From the NCBI GenBank assembly GCA_017549665.1, contig JAFYUD010000212.1, positions 1-20,536 of the forward strand: a stretch of DNA of 20,536 nt, given 5' to 3'. This document shows positions 7,938 to 15,385 of this stretch, in pieces. The notes beneath the pieces were generated by a model. It did not search any database, had not been told where the DNA came from, and saw only the letters and a program-made list of their open reading frames with translations. The stretch is from Clostridia bacterium. GTDB taxonomy: Bacteria; Bacillota_A; Clostridia; Oscillospirales; Acutalibacteraceae. The position numbers and the translations under genes were made by a program. Each line of letters starts with the position of its first letter. The stretch's first letter is position 1.

Positions 7938-8674
7938 AAGAGTTCTCCTGAATTATTTAAAATTTTATCAACACATTTTTTTGCAATTACAATTTCTTCA
8001 CCGTCTGCCGCTTCGTCAAGGTCAATGAATTTGTTATCGTTCACCTGATTTCCCGTCAATGCTGCATACCATGTAAGACCGAGTGTATATCTGCCGATGC
8101 CAAGGCCTGCATGGAATGTGTCTCTGTGGACTTTTTTTATGCCCGAAGCAATGATTTCCTGAAAAACCTTGCCTGAGGGGATGATGAAATCTGCATTTAT
8201 TTCATCTGCAGCATTCCTGTATGCGTTTTCGATATCGCTGAACATATCAGTATGTGCCTTGTAGCCAAGCTCTGTATTCAGTCTGTAGCTGTCCTGCTCG
8301 TATGCCCACGTCTGATGAACTGCGATTTTTGCCTTGGGCACACAAGTGCGTACGAACTCAATAATACTGCTGAGATACGGCTGATATGTTTCATAAAACG
8401 GTGCTTCATTGCTGACCTGCTGTATGGTGATTACATCCCAGTCACGGTTGAGAAGCGCTTCTTTCAGTGAAACTCTGAAGCCGGTACTTTCACCGTTCAT
8501 TTCGAGGTCGTATGCTTTTTCGTCACTGAGCATATTCCTGTAATGACGGGAGAGTGAGCAACCGCCTATAAAAAGGTTGAATGAATTGATTTCAACTCCG
8601 TCAGCTTTTGCGATACGGTGAAGATACCGCTGCGCATCAGTTGAAAAGCTGTTACCGATTGACAGAATATTCAT
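7934..8674 (-). CDS. DUF4886 SGNH-like hydrolase
   Basis: The 246-residue protein begins at once with the nucleophile motif I-L-S-I-G-N-S9-F-S and has no signal peptide, so it is probably cytoplasmic. Further SGNH-type features are I-T-I-Q-Q-V-S-N-E in the middle and R-D-T-F-H-A-G-L-G-I-G-R-Y near the end, where Asp and His complete a likely Ser-His-Asp triad. This order matches DUF4886, a family common in Bacteroidetes and gut Clostridia near glycan-degrading genes. It may remove an ester group such as acetyl from a sugar, but no substrate is proven. Its start lies 1 base after the stop of the DUF4838 gene, with a GGAAAGGT site inside that gene. Its stop overlaps the oxidoreductase start. 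Confidence 0.82.
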   Translation of the reverse strand: MNILSIGNSFSTDAQRYLHRIAKADGVEINSFNLFIGGCSLSRHYRNMLSDEKAYDLEMNGESTGFRVSLKEALLNRDWDVITIQQVSNEAPFYETYQPYLSSIIEFVRTCVPKAKIAVHQTWAYEQDSYRLNTELGYKAHTDMFSDIENAYRNAADEINADFIIPSGKVFQEIIASGIKKVHRDTFHAGLGIGRYTLGLTWYAALTGNQVNDNKFIDLDEAADGEEIVIAKKCVDKILNNSGELL

Positions 8675-8675
8675 A

Positions 8676-10904
8676 TCAGTTACCTTTCCTGCTTTTGATA
8701 ATATTCTTCATTGTGATTGCAAGCATAACGATTGATTCAACACCTGCAATAATATATGTTGTTCCGATTATAAATGCATTTGCACCGCCGAAAAATGCGT
8801 TGAATACGAAATATATAAGAGCATACATTCCGCCCCAGATAACAGGACAGATTATTGCGCCGAGAATCCTCTTCTTTACTCCTGTTGTCATAAGTGCGCC
8901 GCCGACGGCAAATAAAACGAGAATCAGTGCAAAAGTGAGGATTGAATCACCGGAGTTGAATGCAATGAATGCTCTTCTGTGCCAACCGAAAATTTCAAAG
9001 AATAAGCCGATAAGCACTGTAAGAAGAATGTAAATGTACTTTCTTGGCTTGTCTTTGATTGCAAAAATCATTACGATAACGGCAAGTGCCGCTGTAATAC
9101 CATAAAGGCCGATTGAAACGGGGAAAAGAATGTTATCTCCCACACGTGTTGCCTTTGCGTTGCTGAATACGATGCCGTCAGGACCTGCGGTTGAGCCTTC
9201 GCATATCTTTGTTATTCCGAGAGTCTTCAGATCTTCGATAAGCTGCTTGTTTGCATCAGCATCATATACATTGAAGCCCTTCCAGAATCTCCAGCATGTT
9301 TCACTGCGTTTTACGTTTTCCAGCTGCGCATCTGTGTCAGCTTCATTTTTTGCATTCTCCCAGAGAGTATCAGCCTTTGCGATATCATCCTTGCTGAAGC
9401 CTAATGTTTCAGCCATAGTTACATATATACCCAGATGCTTTCCTTCGGGTACGGGTTTTTCGATGGTCATATCAATAAACTGACGTATATTCTGCCATCC
9501 CTTACCGTAATAAGCCTCAAGGAATTCATTCATGCATGTGTTGTAATCAATGTAAGGATTCTGCATAAGCTTGGAAAGAAGATATGCACGAAGCTCACCG
9601 AATTCGCCGTTGCATTCATTCATGTAGTAGTTGCCTTCTTCATAGACACCGACAACATTGTTTTCGTAAAATACCTGAATGTTTCTCTGAAGTATACCGA
9701 AATCAGGGAAAATGCCAAGTGTGTAAGCATAGTTTGTTGCATAATCCCACACATAAATACGCTTGCAGATTTTGCTCCATTCCTTAAGGTCAGACATGAG
9801 TGCCGCATTTTCTGAGCAGGATGCATCATCAAGAGCATGAGAGAAGCAGCATTCGATAGTGCAGAGTCGTACAATTACGTTATCGTCGGGTACAACCTTT
9901 GAAGGTGCTGTTCTTGTGTAACGGTAGGCAAATGTATCGATAGCAACATTGTCATAGCCTGCAGCCTTTACAGCTCTTGCAATGCGGTTTACAAATGTGA
10001 TCATAGTGCCTGCGTGTGAGCCGTTTTCATTGTCGATAGCCTTACACTTGTCGCACTGACACATTTTTGCATCGGCAGTGCTGTCACCCTGTGTAAGGGA
10101 GATTATCTGAAGAGATGAATCGGGATTGTGCTTTTCTTCAAGAAGTGCCATAACTTCAGAAAGCACAAGATTATATACATCTTCATTTGTAAGACAGAGC
10201 TGTTCATCCTGTCTTATGCCGTTATGAAGAGCAAAATATTCGGGGTTTGATTCAAAATAAGCTTCTTTTGAACAGAAAAGAGAGCCGAGAGTGTGAGCAA
10301 AGCCTGAAACCTCTTTGCCTGCAGCATTTTTGCCTGCGAGATATTCAACGGTACCGCCCAATTCAGAGGGGATTGATCTGTATGTATTCCCGTTAAGACC
10401 GTTGGCAAGAGAATATACTGTGTCGTGAGGACTGAGCCAGTCTGTGTCGGTATATTCAAAGAAAGGCTTGTATTCTGTTTTTTCACCTGCGGGAATTGAG
10501 AGGCTTTTGTTTTCGGGAATGGAATACAATTCAGACGTATACCAGTCACAGCCGCAGTATTTCTCAAGAAACGCATACACACCGTGAATGATACCCCTTG
10601 TACCTGAGCCGAGAATTGAAACTTCATTTTCTTTTGTTTCAATCACATATCCGTTGTCAGGTATGTCTGCAGAGTAGCCGAGAGTGAAAGTAAGTCCTTC
10701 ACCGTCAGCAGCAACAGGGAAATCCTTGCCTGTAACCTGCTTCATGTATTTTGCAAGAGTGTCACCTGCAGCAACGAGTCTTGCATCAGCATCATCGGAC
10801 AGAACAATGTAGCCGCCCTGAGAAGCATCAGCAGCAGATGAGAATACGGGGAATGCACAAGTGAGCATAAAAATCACCGCCAGAATCAAACAAATCCTTT
10901 TCAT
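8676..10904 (-). CDS. Exported DUF4838 glycosidase-like protein with a C-terminal multi-pass membrane domain
   Basis: The 742-residue protein has a signal peptide (M-K-R-I-C-L-I-L-A-V, likely cut near A24-A25). A small N-terminal alpha/beta domain at about 30-140 is like that found before alpha-glucuronidase and GH20-type barrels. A DUF4838 barrel follows at about 145-500. The family-typical Cys cluster C282-x-C284-x2-C287 precedes a G-S-H-A-G-T-M-I-T-F-V-N-R-I-A helix. DUF4838 is related to glycoside hydrolases but its activity is uncharacterised. Unusually, residues about 604-740 form roughly five hydrophobic helices, so the enzyme-like part would be held on the outer membrane face. It leads the operon, has an AGAGAGGT site 6 bases before the ATG and a strong promoter. 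Confidence 0.85.
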   Translation of the reverse strand: MKRICLILAVIFMLTCAFPVFSSAADASQGGYIVLSDDADARLVAAGDTLAKYMKQVTGKDFPVAADGEGLTFTLGYSADIPDNGYVIETKENEVSILGSGTRGIIHGVYAFLEKYCGCDWYTSELYSIPENKSLSIPAGEKTEYKPFFEYTDTDWLSPHDTVYSLANGLNGNTYRSIPSELGGTVEYLAGKNAAGKEVSGFAHTLGSLFCSKEAYFESNPEYFALHNGIRQDEQLCLTNEDVYNLVLSEVMALLEEKHNPDSSLQIISLTQGDSTADAKMCQCDKCKAIDNENGSHAGTMITFVNRIARAVKAAGYDNVAIDTFAYRYTRTAPSKVVPDDNVIVRLCTIECCFSHALDDASCSENAALMSDLKEWSKICKRIYVWDYATNYAYTLGIFPDFGILQRNIQVFYENNVVGVYEEGNYYMNECNGEFGELRAYLLSKLMQNPYIDYNTCMNEFLEAYYGKGWQNIRQFIDMTIEKPVPEGKHLGIYVTMAETLGFSKDDIAKADTLWENAKNEADTDAQLENVKRSETCWRFWKGFNVYDADANKQLIEDLKTLGITKICEGSTAGPDGIVFSNAKATRVGDNILFPVSIGLYGITAALAVIVMIFAIKDKPRKYIYILLTVLIGLFFEIFGWHRRAFIAFNSGDSILTFALILVLFAVGGALMTTGVKKRILGAIICPVIWGGMYALIYFVFNAFFGGANAFIIGTTYIIAGVESIVMLAITMKNIIKSRKGN

Positions 10905-10937
10905 GTCAGTAACCTCTCTTTATGTCATGATGGTTTT

Positions 10938-10966
10938 AGTATAGCATAATATTTTATATGATACAA
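10938..10966 (-). promoter_or_regulatory. Sigma-A promoter of the DUF4838-DUF4886-oxidoreductase operon
   Basis: On the minus strand, TTGTAT (10961-10966), a 17-base spacer, then TATACT (10938-10943). It lies about 34 bases upstream of the DUF4838 start codon and just downstream of the SulP terminator, so the operon is transcribed independently. Confidence 0.75.
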
Positions 10967-10986
10967 GTTGGTTGATTTGTTTTGTA

Positions 10987-11015
10987 TAAAAAAATTCCCC
11001 ATAAAAATGAGGAAT
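10987..11015 (-). terminator. Rho-independent terminator of the SulP transporter gene
   Basis: On the minus strand a 7-base stem (11009-11015 with 10994-11000, one G-U pair) has an 8-base AT-rich loop and is followed by about six T. It begins 17 bases after the SulP stop codon. Confidence 0.8.
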
Positions 11016-11031
11016 CTTTCAAATGAAATTT

Positions 11032-12678
11032 TTACTTTGCTGCCATTTCAAGTGCGGCATCGATATTTTCTGCAAGCTGAATTTCGTCAAGAAGCTTTGC
11101 TTTTTCAAGTGCTTTCAAGGGCTGTTCATTCACGTGTGAGAGAATAAGTGTCTTATTCTGTTTTTTGCACAGCTTTATTATTGTCTCGATGCTGTGAATA
11201 CCTGTTGCATCAATTGCGGGCACGCTTCTCATTCTGAGAACAAGTACCTGTTTTTTGCTGTTGTTGATAACATCGGCAATCTTTGTGGATGCACCGAAAA
11301 AGATAGGTCCTGCGATTTCAAATACCTCTGTGTCTTCGGGAACTTTTTTAAGTCTGATGTGTGCTTCATCAGTATTTTTGTCAATTTCCCTCCAGCTGTA
11401 AGCATCTGTAACATCACTCATACGCTTCATGAACATGACTGTTGCAAGGATAACGCCTACGATGATAGCAACAACAAGGTCGAAAACAACTGTAAGAATA
11501 AATGTGACAAGAAGCACAAGTGTATCACTCTTGGGAGCTTTCTTTATGATGCCGACGAATTCTCTCCACTCACTCATATTGTAAGCAACAACGAAAAGAA
11601 TTGCCGCAATTGTGGGCATGGGAATAAGTGCGGCGTAAGGCATAAGAACAAGCAGTACAAGAAGAAGCACGATTGCATGTACCATGCCGGCAACGGGAGT
11701 TCTGCCTCCGTTCTTTATGTTTGCGGCAGTTCTTGCAATTGCACCTGTTGCGGGAATTCCGCCGAAAAGTGCAGATGCGATATTGCCTGCGCCCTGAGCG
11801 ATAAGCTCTGTGTTTGAATTGTGACGGCTGCCTGTCATACCGTCTGCAACGACACATGAAAGAAGTGACTCGACGGCTGCAAGAACAGCAATTGTGAATG
11901 CGTCGGGGATTATTGCCTTTACAGTGTCAAATGAAACTGCAGGAACAGAGGGCATGGGAATTGATGAGGAAATTGTGTAAAGTGAGCCGATTGTGTTGAC
12001 ATTCATATTGAATACCTTTACAAGTACGGCTGAAATGAGAATTGCAAAGATTGAAGGGGGAATCTTCTTTATGAATTTAGGGAATATGATGAGTACGGCA
12101 AGTGAAACTGCACCTATAATCAGTGCTTCATAATTGAAAGTATGAAACTGATGAATCAGCTCTTCAAGCTTTTCGATTGTCTCAATGGGAGAGTTGACAA
12201 ATGTGATGCCGAGGAAATCCTTTATCTGACCGATGATAAGGGTAACGGCAATACCTGTTGTGAAGCCTGTTGTGATAGTATAGGGGATGAATCTGATAAG
12301 GCTTCCCAGCTTGAATACACCCATAAGAATGAGCAGGATACCTGCAATAAGTGTGGCAAGTACAAGACCTGAAAATCCGTTTTCTGCAACAATTCCTGCA
12401 ACGATAGTTGCAAATGCCGCTGTAGGACCTGCAATCTGTACACGGCTGCCGCCAAGCATTGAGATAACAAAGCCTGCTACGATAGCAGTATAGAGTCCCT
12501 GTTCGGGAGTTACGCCTGAAGCGAGTGCAAGTGCGATTGAAAGGGGAAGTGCAATGATTGCAACAATAAGACCTGCAGTAAGGTCCTTTCCGAATTGTGC
12601 GCCGCTGTAACCTTTAAGAGATGAGATAAGCTTTGGCTTAAAAATTGCTTGTTTTGTTTTTTCCATATCCGACACCAT
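11032..12678 (-). CDS. SulP (SLC26-type) anion transporter with C-terminal STAS domain
   Basis: The 548-residue protein is an inner-membrane anion permease. The family N-terminus is clear: F-K-P-K-L, then D-L-T-A-G-L-I-V-A-I-I-A-L-P-L-S-I-A, then G-L-Y-T-A-I-V-A-G and G-S-R-V-Q-I-A-G-P-T-A-A-F. About 11-14 hydrophobic segments run to about residue 420. A cytoplasmic STAS domain follows (about 435-548) with V-P-A-I-D-A-T-G-I-H-S, the usual phospho-acceptor or nucleotide-binding loop. SulP proteins carry sulfate, bicarbonate or dicarboxylates; sequence alone does not say which. Neither candidate start has a strong ribosome binding site. ATG 12678 has none, and ATG 12666, four codons in, follows a weak GGTG, so the true product may be 544 residues. 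It has its own promoter and terminator. Confidence 0.93.
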   Translation of the reverse strand: MVSDMEKTKQAIFKPKLISSLKGYSGAQFGKDLTAGLIVAIIALPLSIALALASGVTPEQGLYTAIVAGFVISMLGGSRVQIAGPTAAFATIVAGIVAENGFSGLVLATLIAGILLILMGVFKLGSLIRFIPYTITTGFTTGIAVTLIIGQIKDFLGITFVNSPIETIEKLEELIHQFHTFNYEALIIGAVSLAVLIIFPKFIKKIPPSIFAILISAVLVKVFNMNVNTIGSLYTISSSIPMPSVPAVSFDTVKAIIPDAFTIAVLAAVESLLSCVVADGMTGSRHNSNTELIAQGAGNIASALFGGIPATGAIARTAANIKNGGRTPVAGMVHAIVLLLVLLVLMPYAALIPMPTIAAILFVVAYNMSEWREFVGIIKKAPKSDTLVLLVTFILTVVFDLVVAIIVGVILATVMFMKRMSDVTDAYSWREIDKNTDEAHIRLKKVPEDTEVFEIAGPIFFGASTKIADVINNSKKQVLVLRMRSVPAIDATGIHSIETIIKLCKKQNKTLILSHVNEQPLKALEKAKLLDEIQLAENIDAALEMAAK

Positions 12679-12700
12679 TTATTAAAAATTTTACTGTATG

Positions 12701-12729
12701 ATTATATGCCTGAAAACGAGCATTTTCAA
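12701..12729 (-). promoter_or_regulatory. Sigma-A promoter of the SulP transporter gene
   Basis: On the minus strand, TTGAAA (12724-12729), a 17-base spacer, then a perfect TATAAT (12701-12706). It lies 22 bases upstream of the first possible start codon. Confidence 0.85.
12711..12728. promoter_or_regulatory. Inverted repeat inside the SulP promoter, possible operator
   Basis: TGAAAA and TTTTCA form an inverted repeat with a 6-base centre. It fills most of the spacer between the -35 and -10 elements and overlaps the -35. A repressor bound here would block polymerase. No regulator is identified, and short AT-rich inverted repeats also arise by chance. Confidence 0.35.
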
Positions 12730-12846
12730 GGGAAAACAGCATATTTTTCTTAATTCTGTGTTTTGTTGAAAGCAGACAAATAAAAAGTGTAAAAATTGTG
12801 CAAAATGTAACCTTCTCAGGTGAGTCTGAGAGGGTAGTCAAATTGG

Positions 12847-13563
12847 TTATAATTCAATTTCTGCAATATGCGGTCTGTGGTCGGATGAAACTATTGACGG
12901 GATATCCGCACTTGTTACATTCAGGTCTTTGCTTGTAAAAATATAGTCTATTTTCACAGTCGGCTTGTCTGAGGGGTAACTGAGCTTCGGACAGTCAAAT
13001 TTGTCGGCAGTGTCAGACAGTACATCTCTGACGGGTCTGAGAATCTTATTGTCAGGCTCCATGTTGAAGTCACCCATCAGCACGCATCTGTTGTCGGAAA
13101 GATTACTTATAACTGTTTTTACTGCGTTTTTCTGCTCTTCGGGATTGAGACCGAAATGGCTTACAATAACATTCAGTCCGCCGCACACATCAATTTCCGC
13201 CTTTAAAAGACAGCGTGATTCGTAAGCATATTTATGAATTCGGAGCTTTCTGAATTTCGGGTCAGGGATTGAAACAGTTTCTGCAGAAATTATGGGGTAA
13301 CGGGAAAGAATTGCATTGCCGTAAGGATTCTTGCCGCCTACCATTATTGCCTTTGCAAAGTAAAAATGAAAGCCTGTCTTTTCTGCAAGAATCTGAGTCT
13401 GTGCAGTGTAATCCGTTTTCGGACCTTCACCACGCATTTCCTGAAGTCCGATAATATCAGCACCGCTTCTTATGATTGTATCAGCTATCAGGTCAAAGTC
13501 AATTTCTTTTGTAATATAGTTAAGACAATGCTGAGTGTTGTAACTCATGATTTTAATTTCCAT
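12847..13563 (-). CDS. Endonuclease/exonuclease/phosphatase-fold enzyme
   Basis: The 238-residue protein shows the EEP metal-dependent phosphoesterase motifs in order. They are M-S-Y-N-T-Q-H (Asn), I-I-G-L-Q-E-M (metal-binding Glu), I-V-S-H-F-G-L-N (catalytic His), L-M-G-D-F-N-M (Asp and Asn), K-I-D-Y-I-F and S-S-D-H-R-P-H (final Asp-His pair). The fold covers DNases, inositol phosphatases and sphingomyelinases. There is no signal peptide, so it probably acts in the cytoplasm. The substrate is not assignable. I chose ATG 13563 because GGGGTGAG lies 6 bases upstream; the longer reading from 13608 would put promoter and binding site inside the gene. It is divergent from the phosphopantetheinyl transferase gene. 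Confidence 0.9.
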   Translation of the reverse strand: MEIKIMSYNTQHCLNYITKEIDFDLIADTIIRSGADIIGLQEMRGEGPKTDYTAQTQILAEKTGFHFYFAKAIMVGGKNPYGNAILSRYPIISAETVSIPDPKFRKLRIHKYAYESRCLLKAEIDVCGGLNVIVSHFGLNPEEQKNAVKTVISNLSDNRCVLMGDFNMEPDNKILRPVRDVLSDTADKFDCPKLSYPSDKPTVKIDYIFTSKDLNVTSADIPSIVSSDHRPHIAEIEL

Positions 13564-13591
13564 CTGTCTCACCCCGTCAGTACTTTCTTTA

Positions 13592-13619
13592 ATTATATCA
13601 TATCTCATGCAGACTTCAA
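13592..13619 (-). promoter_or_regulatory. Extended -10 promoter of the EEP-fold enzyme gene
   Basis: On the minus strand, TTGAAG (13614-13619), a 16-base spacer, then a perfect TATAAT (13592-13597) preceded by TG. It lies about 28 bases before the chosen start codon and supports the shorter start. Confidence 0.7.
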
Positions 13620-13637
13620 TTGTATTTAAAAAATAAT

Positions 13638-13666
13638 TTTACAAAACTGACAGTTTGTGATACACT
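13638..13666 (+). promoter_or_regulatory. Extended -10 promoter of the phosphopantetheinyl transferase gene
   Basis: TTTACA (13638-13643), a 17-base spacer, then TACACT (13661-13666) preceded by TG. Predicted transcription starts near 13673, leaving a very short leader that just contains AAAGGTGG. An alternative pair, CTGACA (13647) and TATAAA (13669), would start inside the ribosome binding site and is less likely. Confidence 0.55.
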
Positions 13667-13687
13667 GTTATAAAAGGTGGTGAGAAA

Positions 13688-14296
13688 ATGCCGGAGAATT
13701 TCAGATGGTCAAAGGCTGATATCCGTGAGCTTACGGATGAAGAATATTCTAAATGGTATGCTCTTATGTCAGACGAAAAAAAGGCACGTGTTGACAGATT
13801 TTATTTTGATGAAGACAAAAAACGTACCGTAGCAGGGGAAATGCTTGCACGAAAAGCCGTTGCTCAATGGTGTTCTGTTGCGCCTGAAGATATCGTTTTT
13901 ATCATCGGAGAAAACGGCAAACCGTATGCCGGAAATCTTGATGCTGAATTCAATATCAGTCATTCTGATGATTTTGTCGTCTGTGTTATTGACAGTTGTC
14001 AGGTAGGTATTGATATCGAAAAAATACGCCCTGTAGACCTTAAAACTGTCAGACATTTCTGTACTGAGAGCGAGATTGAGTATATTTTCGGTCACAGCCC
14101 TGCAGCTGATGAATTTGTTATGACGACAGATGAAGGTATATTGCACCGTTTCTTTGAATTGTGGACACGGAAAGAAGCTTATTGCAAATATCTCGGTGAG
14201 GGACTGACACATCTTCTTGATGACACATCGGATTGTCAGATAATAACTGAAGATATGCAGGGTTATATTATATCATTCTGTAAAGGGGAAAAATGA
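13688..14296 (+). CDS. Sfp-type 4'-phosphopantetheinyl transferase
   Basis: The enzyme moves the phosphopantetheine arm of coenzyme A onto a Ser of carrier-protein domains, which turns NRPS, PKS or fatty-acid carriers from apo to holo form. The 202-residue length fits the Sfp group (about 200-240). Diagnostic motifs are F-N-I-S-H-S at 88-93, V-G-I-D109-I-E111-K (Mg-binding acids) and F-E-L-W159-T-R-K162-E163-A-Y-C-K167. An AAAGGTGG site precedes the ATG. The gene lies about 1.1 kb upstream of a two-carrier NRPS on the same strand, with a short opposite-strand gene between. This makes it the natural activator of that NRPS, although separate promoters mean joint regulation is not shown. Confidence 0.93.
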   Translation: MPENFRWSKADIRELTDEEYSKWYALMSDEKKARVDRFYFDEDKKRTVAGEMLARKAVAQWCSVAPEDIVFIIGENGKPYAGNLDAEFNISHSDDFVVCVIDSCQVGIDIEKIRPVDLKTVRHFCTESEIEYIFGHSPAADEFVMTTDEGILHRFFELWTRKEAYCKYLGEGLTHLLDDTSDCQIITEDMQGYIISFCKGEK

Positions 14297-14328
14297 AAGA
14301 GGACAGTTTTGTTGCTGTCTTCTTTTTG
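14296..14328 (+). terminator. Rho-independent terminator between convergent genes
   Basis: An 11-base stem (14296-14306 with 14315-14325, one G-U pair) has an 8-base loop and ends in a T run. It overlaps the last base of the phosphopantetheinyl transferase stop codon. On the minus strand a T run also follows shortly after the stem, so it may serve the Lgt-like gene too. Confidence 0.8.
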
Positions 14329-14332
14329 TTGT

Positions 14333-15124
14333 TTAATAATATATTTTTCGTCTGTTGTAGAATTCTTTGATTTTATCAGCGTATTTAGTTACGATTATAA
14401 GCTCAGCCACACCGAGAATCACACCGATGATACACAGGATCTGATATGTTTTGAGAAACCATAACACGTTTTCATCTGCACGAAGAAATTCAAGGAAAAA
14501 TCTTGCTCCGGAATAACTGATAATGAATATCGGAAGCTGAGTGCCTTCTTTGAATTTTTTTCTCAGGCATATGAGAATCAGGAATATAATCAGTGCAAGT
14601 GCTGATTCTGCAAGCTGTACTGGGATTTCAACAAGTCCCGTATCTGCATTGTATAAGCCTGATTCGTGTTCGATACCGTTACAGCAGCCTGAACAGAAGC
14701 AGGCAATTTTAACGAATACAAGCGCAAGGGGATACGCCGGAGTGATCATGTCCATCTGTTTCAGCGGTGAAATGCCGATCAGATAGAAGAAAAACATCAG
14801 TATAAACGGAACAAAATACAGAACAGAGAAATAATTGTTGCCCGTATGTACCATTGCACCGAATTTCTGAGTAAATATGCCTACGAAGCCATACTGTAAC
14901 AATGAAATAATGAATATTTCCGCTATTGCAAAAACGGTGTAGTTAAAGGGCGGTTTTATGTTCTTTTTTTTATAATATCTTCTTGAAAATCTCAGCGCTG
15001 CTCTGCTCATAAATTCTTTTTTTTGTTTAAGTGCAGACATGTTCATTATTACAAGTGCTATTATGCTTACGAAGTTTAAAATGTCGTACATTTTTATGCC
15101 TGTATTACCCAGATACTTGTACAT
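14333..15124 (-). CDS. Lgt-like (prolipoprotein diacylglyceryl transferase family) membrane protein
   Basis: The 263-residue protein has about seven hydrophobic segments. Its second half matches the Lgt family: K-I-A-C-F-C-S-G-C-C-N-G in place of the classical G-R-x-G-N-F-x-N-G-E, then E-I-P-V-Q-L-A-E-S-A, then I-S-Y-S-G-A-R-F-F-L-E-F-L-R-A-D. True Lgt moves diacylglycerol from phosphatidylglycerol to the lipobox Cys of prelipoproteins. The Cys-rich variant is a recognisable Clostridia subgroup whose activity is less certain. I chose ATG 15124 because GGAGGAA lies 6 bases upstream. The gene sits on the opposite strand between the phosphopantetheinyl transferase and the NRPS. A role in lipidating or exporting the NRPS product is conceivable but unsupported. 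Confidence 0.78.
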   Translation of the reverse strand: MYKYLGNTGIKMYDILNFVSIIALVIMNMSALKQKKEFMSRAALRFSRRYYKKKNIKPPFNYTVFAIAEIFIISLLQYGFVGIFTQKFGAMVHTGNNYFSVLYFVPFILMFFFYLIGISPLKQMDMITPAYPLALVFVKIACFCSGCCNGIEHESGLYNADTGLVEIPVQLAESALALIIFLILICLRKKFKEGTQLPIFIISYSGARFFLEFLRADENVLWFLKTYQILCIIGVILGVAELIIVTKYADKIKEFYNRRKIYY

Positions 15125-15156
15125 GATATATTCCTCCGATAGTGGGTGCTGAATAT

Positions 15157-15185
15157 ATAATAACACAGTTGTTCATTTATTTCTA
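15157..15185 (-). promoter_or_regulatory. Probable promoter of the Lgt-like gene
   Basis: On the minus strand, TAGAAA (15180-15185), a 17-base spacer, then TATTAT (15157-15162) preceded by TG. It lies about 32 bases upstream of the chosen start codon. The stretch from 15186 to 15314, between this promoter and that of the NRPS, holds nothing I can identify. Confidence 0.5.
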
Positions 15186-15314
15186 CTGTTTTCAGACAAA
15201 ATTTAAAATATGTACATTTTTTTAATATTGTCGTTTAAGGGACTGATTGCCAGAAAACCGCAGTAATGCGTGATTTTTTGTGAATTTTCTGAATTTTGGC
15301 ACTCGTTATGTCGG

Positions 15315-15343
15315 TTGACATTTTTATGCGTGCGTGGTACTAT
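15315..15343 (+). promoter_or_regulatory. Extended -10 sigma-A promoter of the NRPS gene
   Basis: A perfect TTGACA (15315-15320), a 17-base spacer, then TACTAT (15338-15343) preceded by TG. Transcription would start near 15350, giving a leader of about 36 bases with AGGAGA before the start codon. Confidence 0.75.
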
Positions 15344-15347
15344 AAAA

Positions 15348-15361
15348 CTAATTATAATTAG
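15348..15361. promoter_or_regulatory. Perfect 14-base palindrome at the NRPS transcription start, candidate operator
   Basis: CTAATTATAATTAG is identical to its reverse complement and covers the predicted start point of NRPS transcription. A dimeric repressor bound here would stop initiation. It is very AT-rich, so chance is a real alternative. No regulator gene is adjacent. Confidence 0.4.
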
Positions 15362-15385
15362 AATTATGTTTTCAGGAGAACTATT

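Noticed and set aside
8608..9033. Open frame of 141 codons on the plus strand with hydrophobic stretches
   Set aside because: It is antisense to the membrane helices of the DUF4838 protein; the hydrophobicity is a shadow of those codons.
11194..11817. Open frame of 207 codons on the plus strand, very rich in Cys and Asn
   Set aside because: It lies entirely antisense to the SulP gene, whose family motifs are unmistakable. The odd composition is what the reverse of that codon usage gives.
12800..12840. Terminator after the EEP-fold gene (CTCAG/CTGAG hairpin)
   Set aside because: The stem is only about six bases and no T run follows directly on the minus strand, so it is too weak to call.
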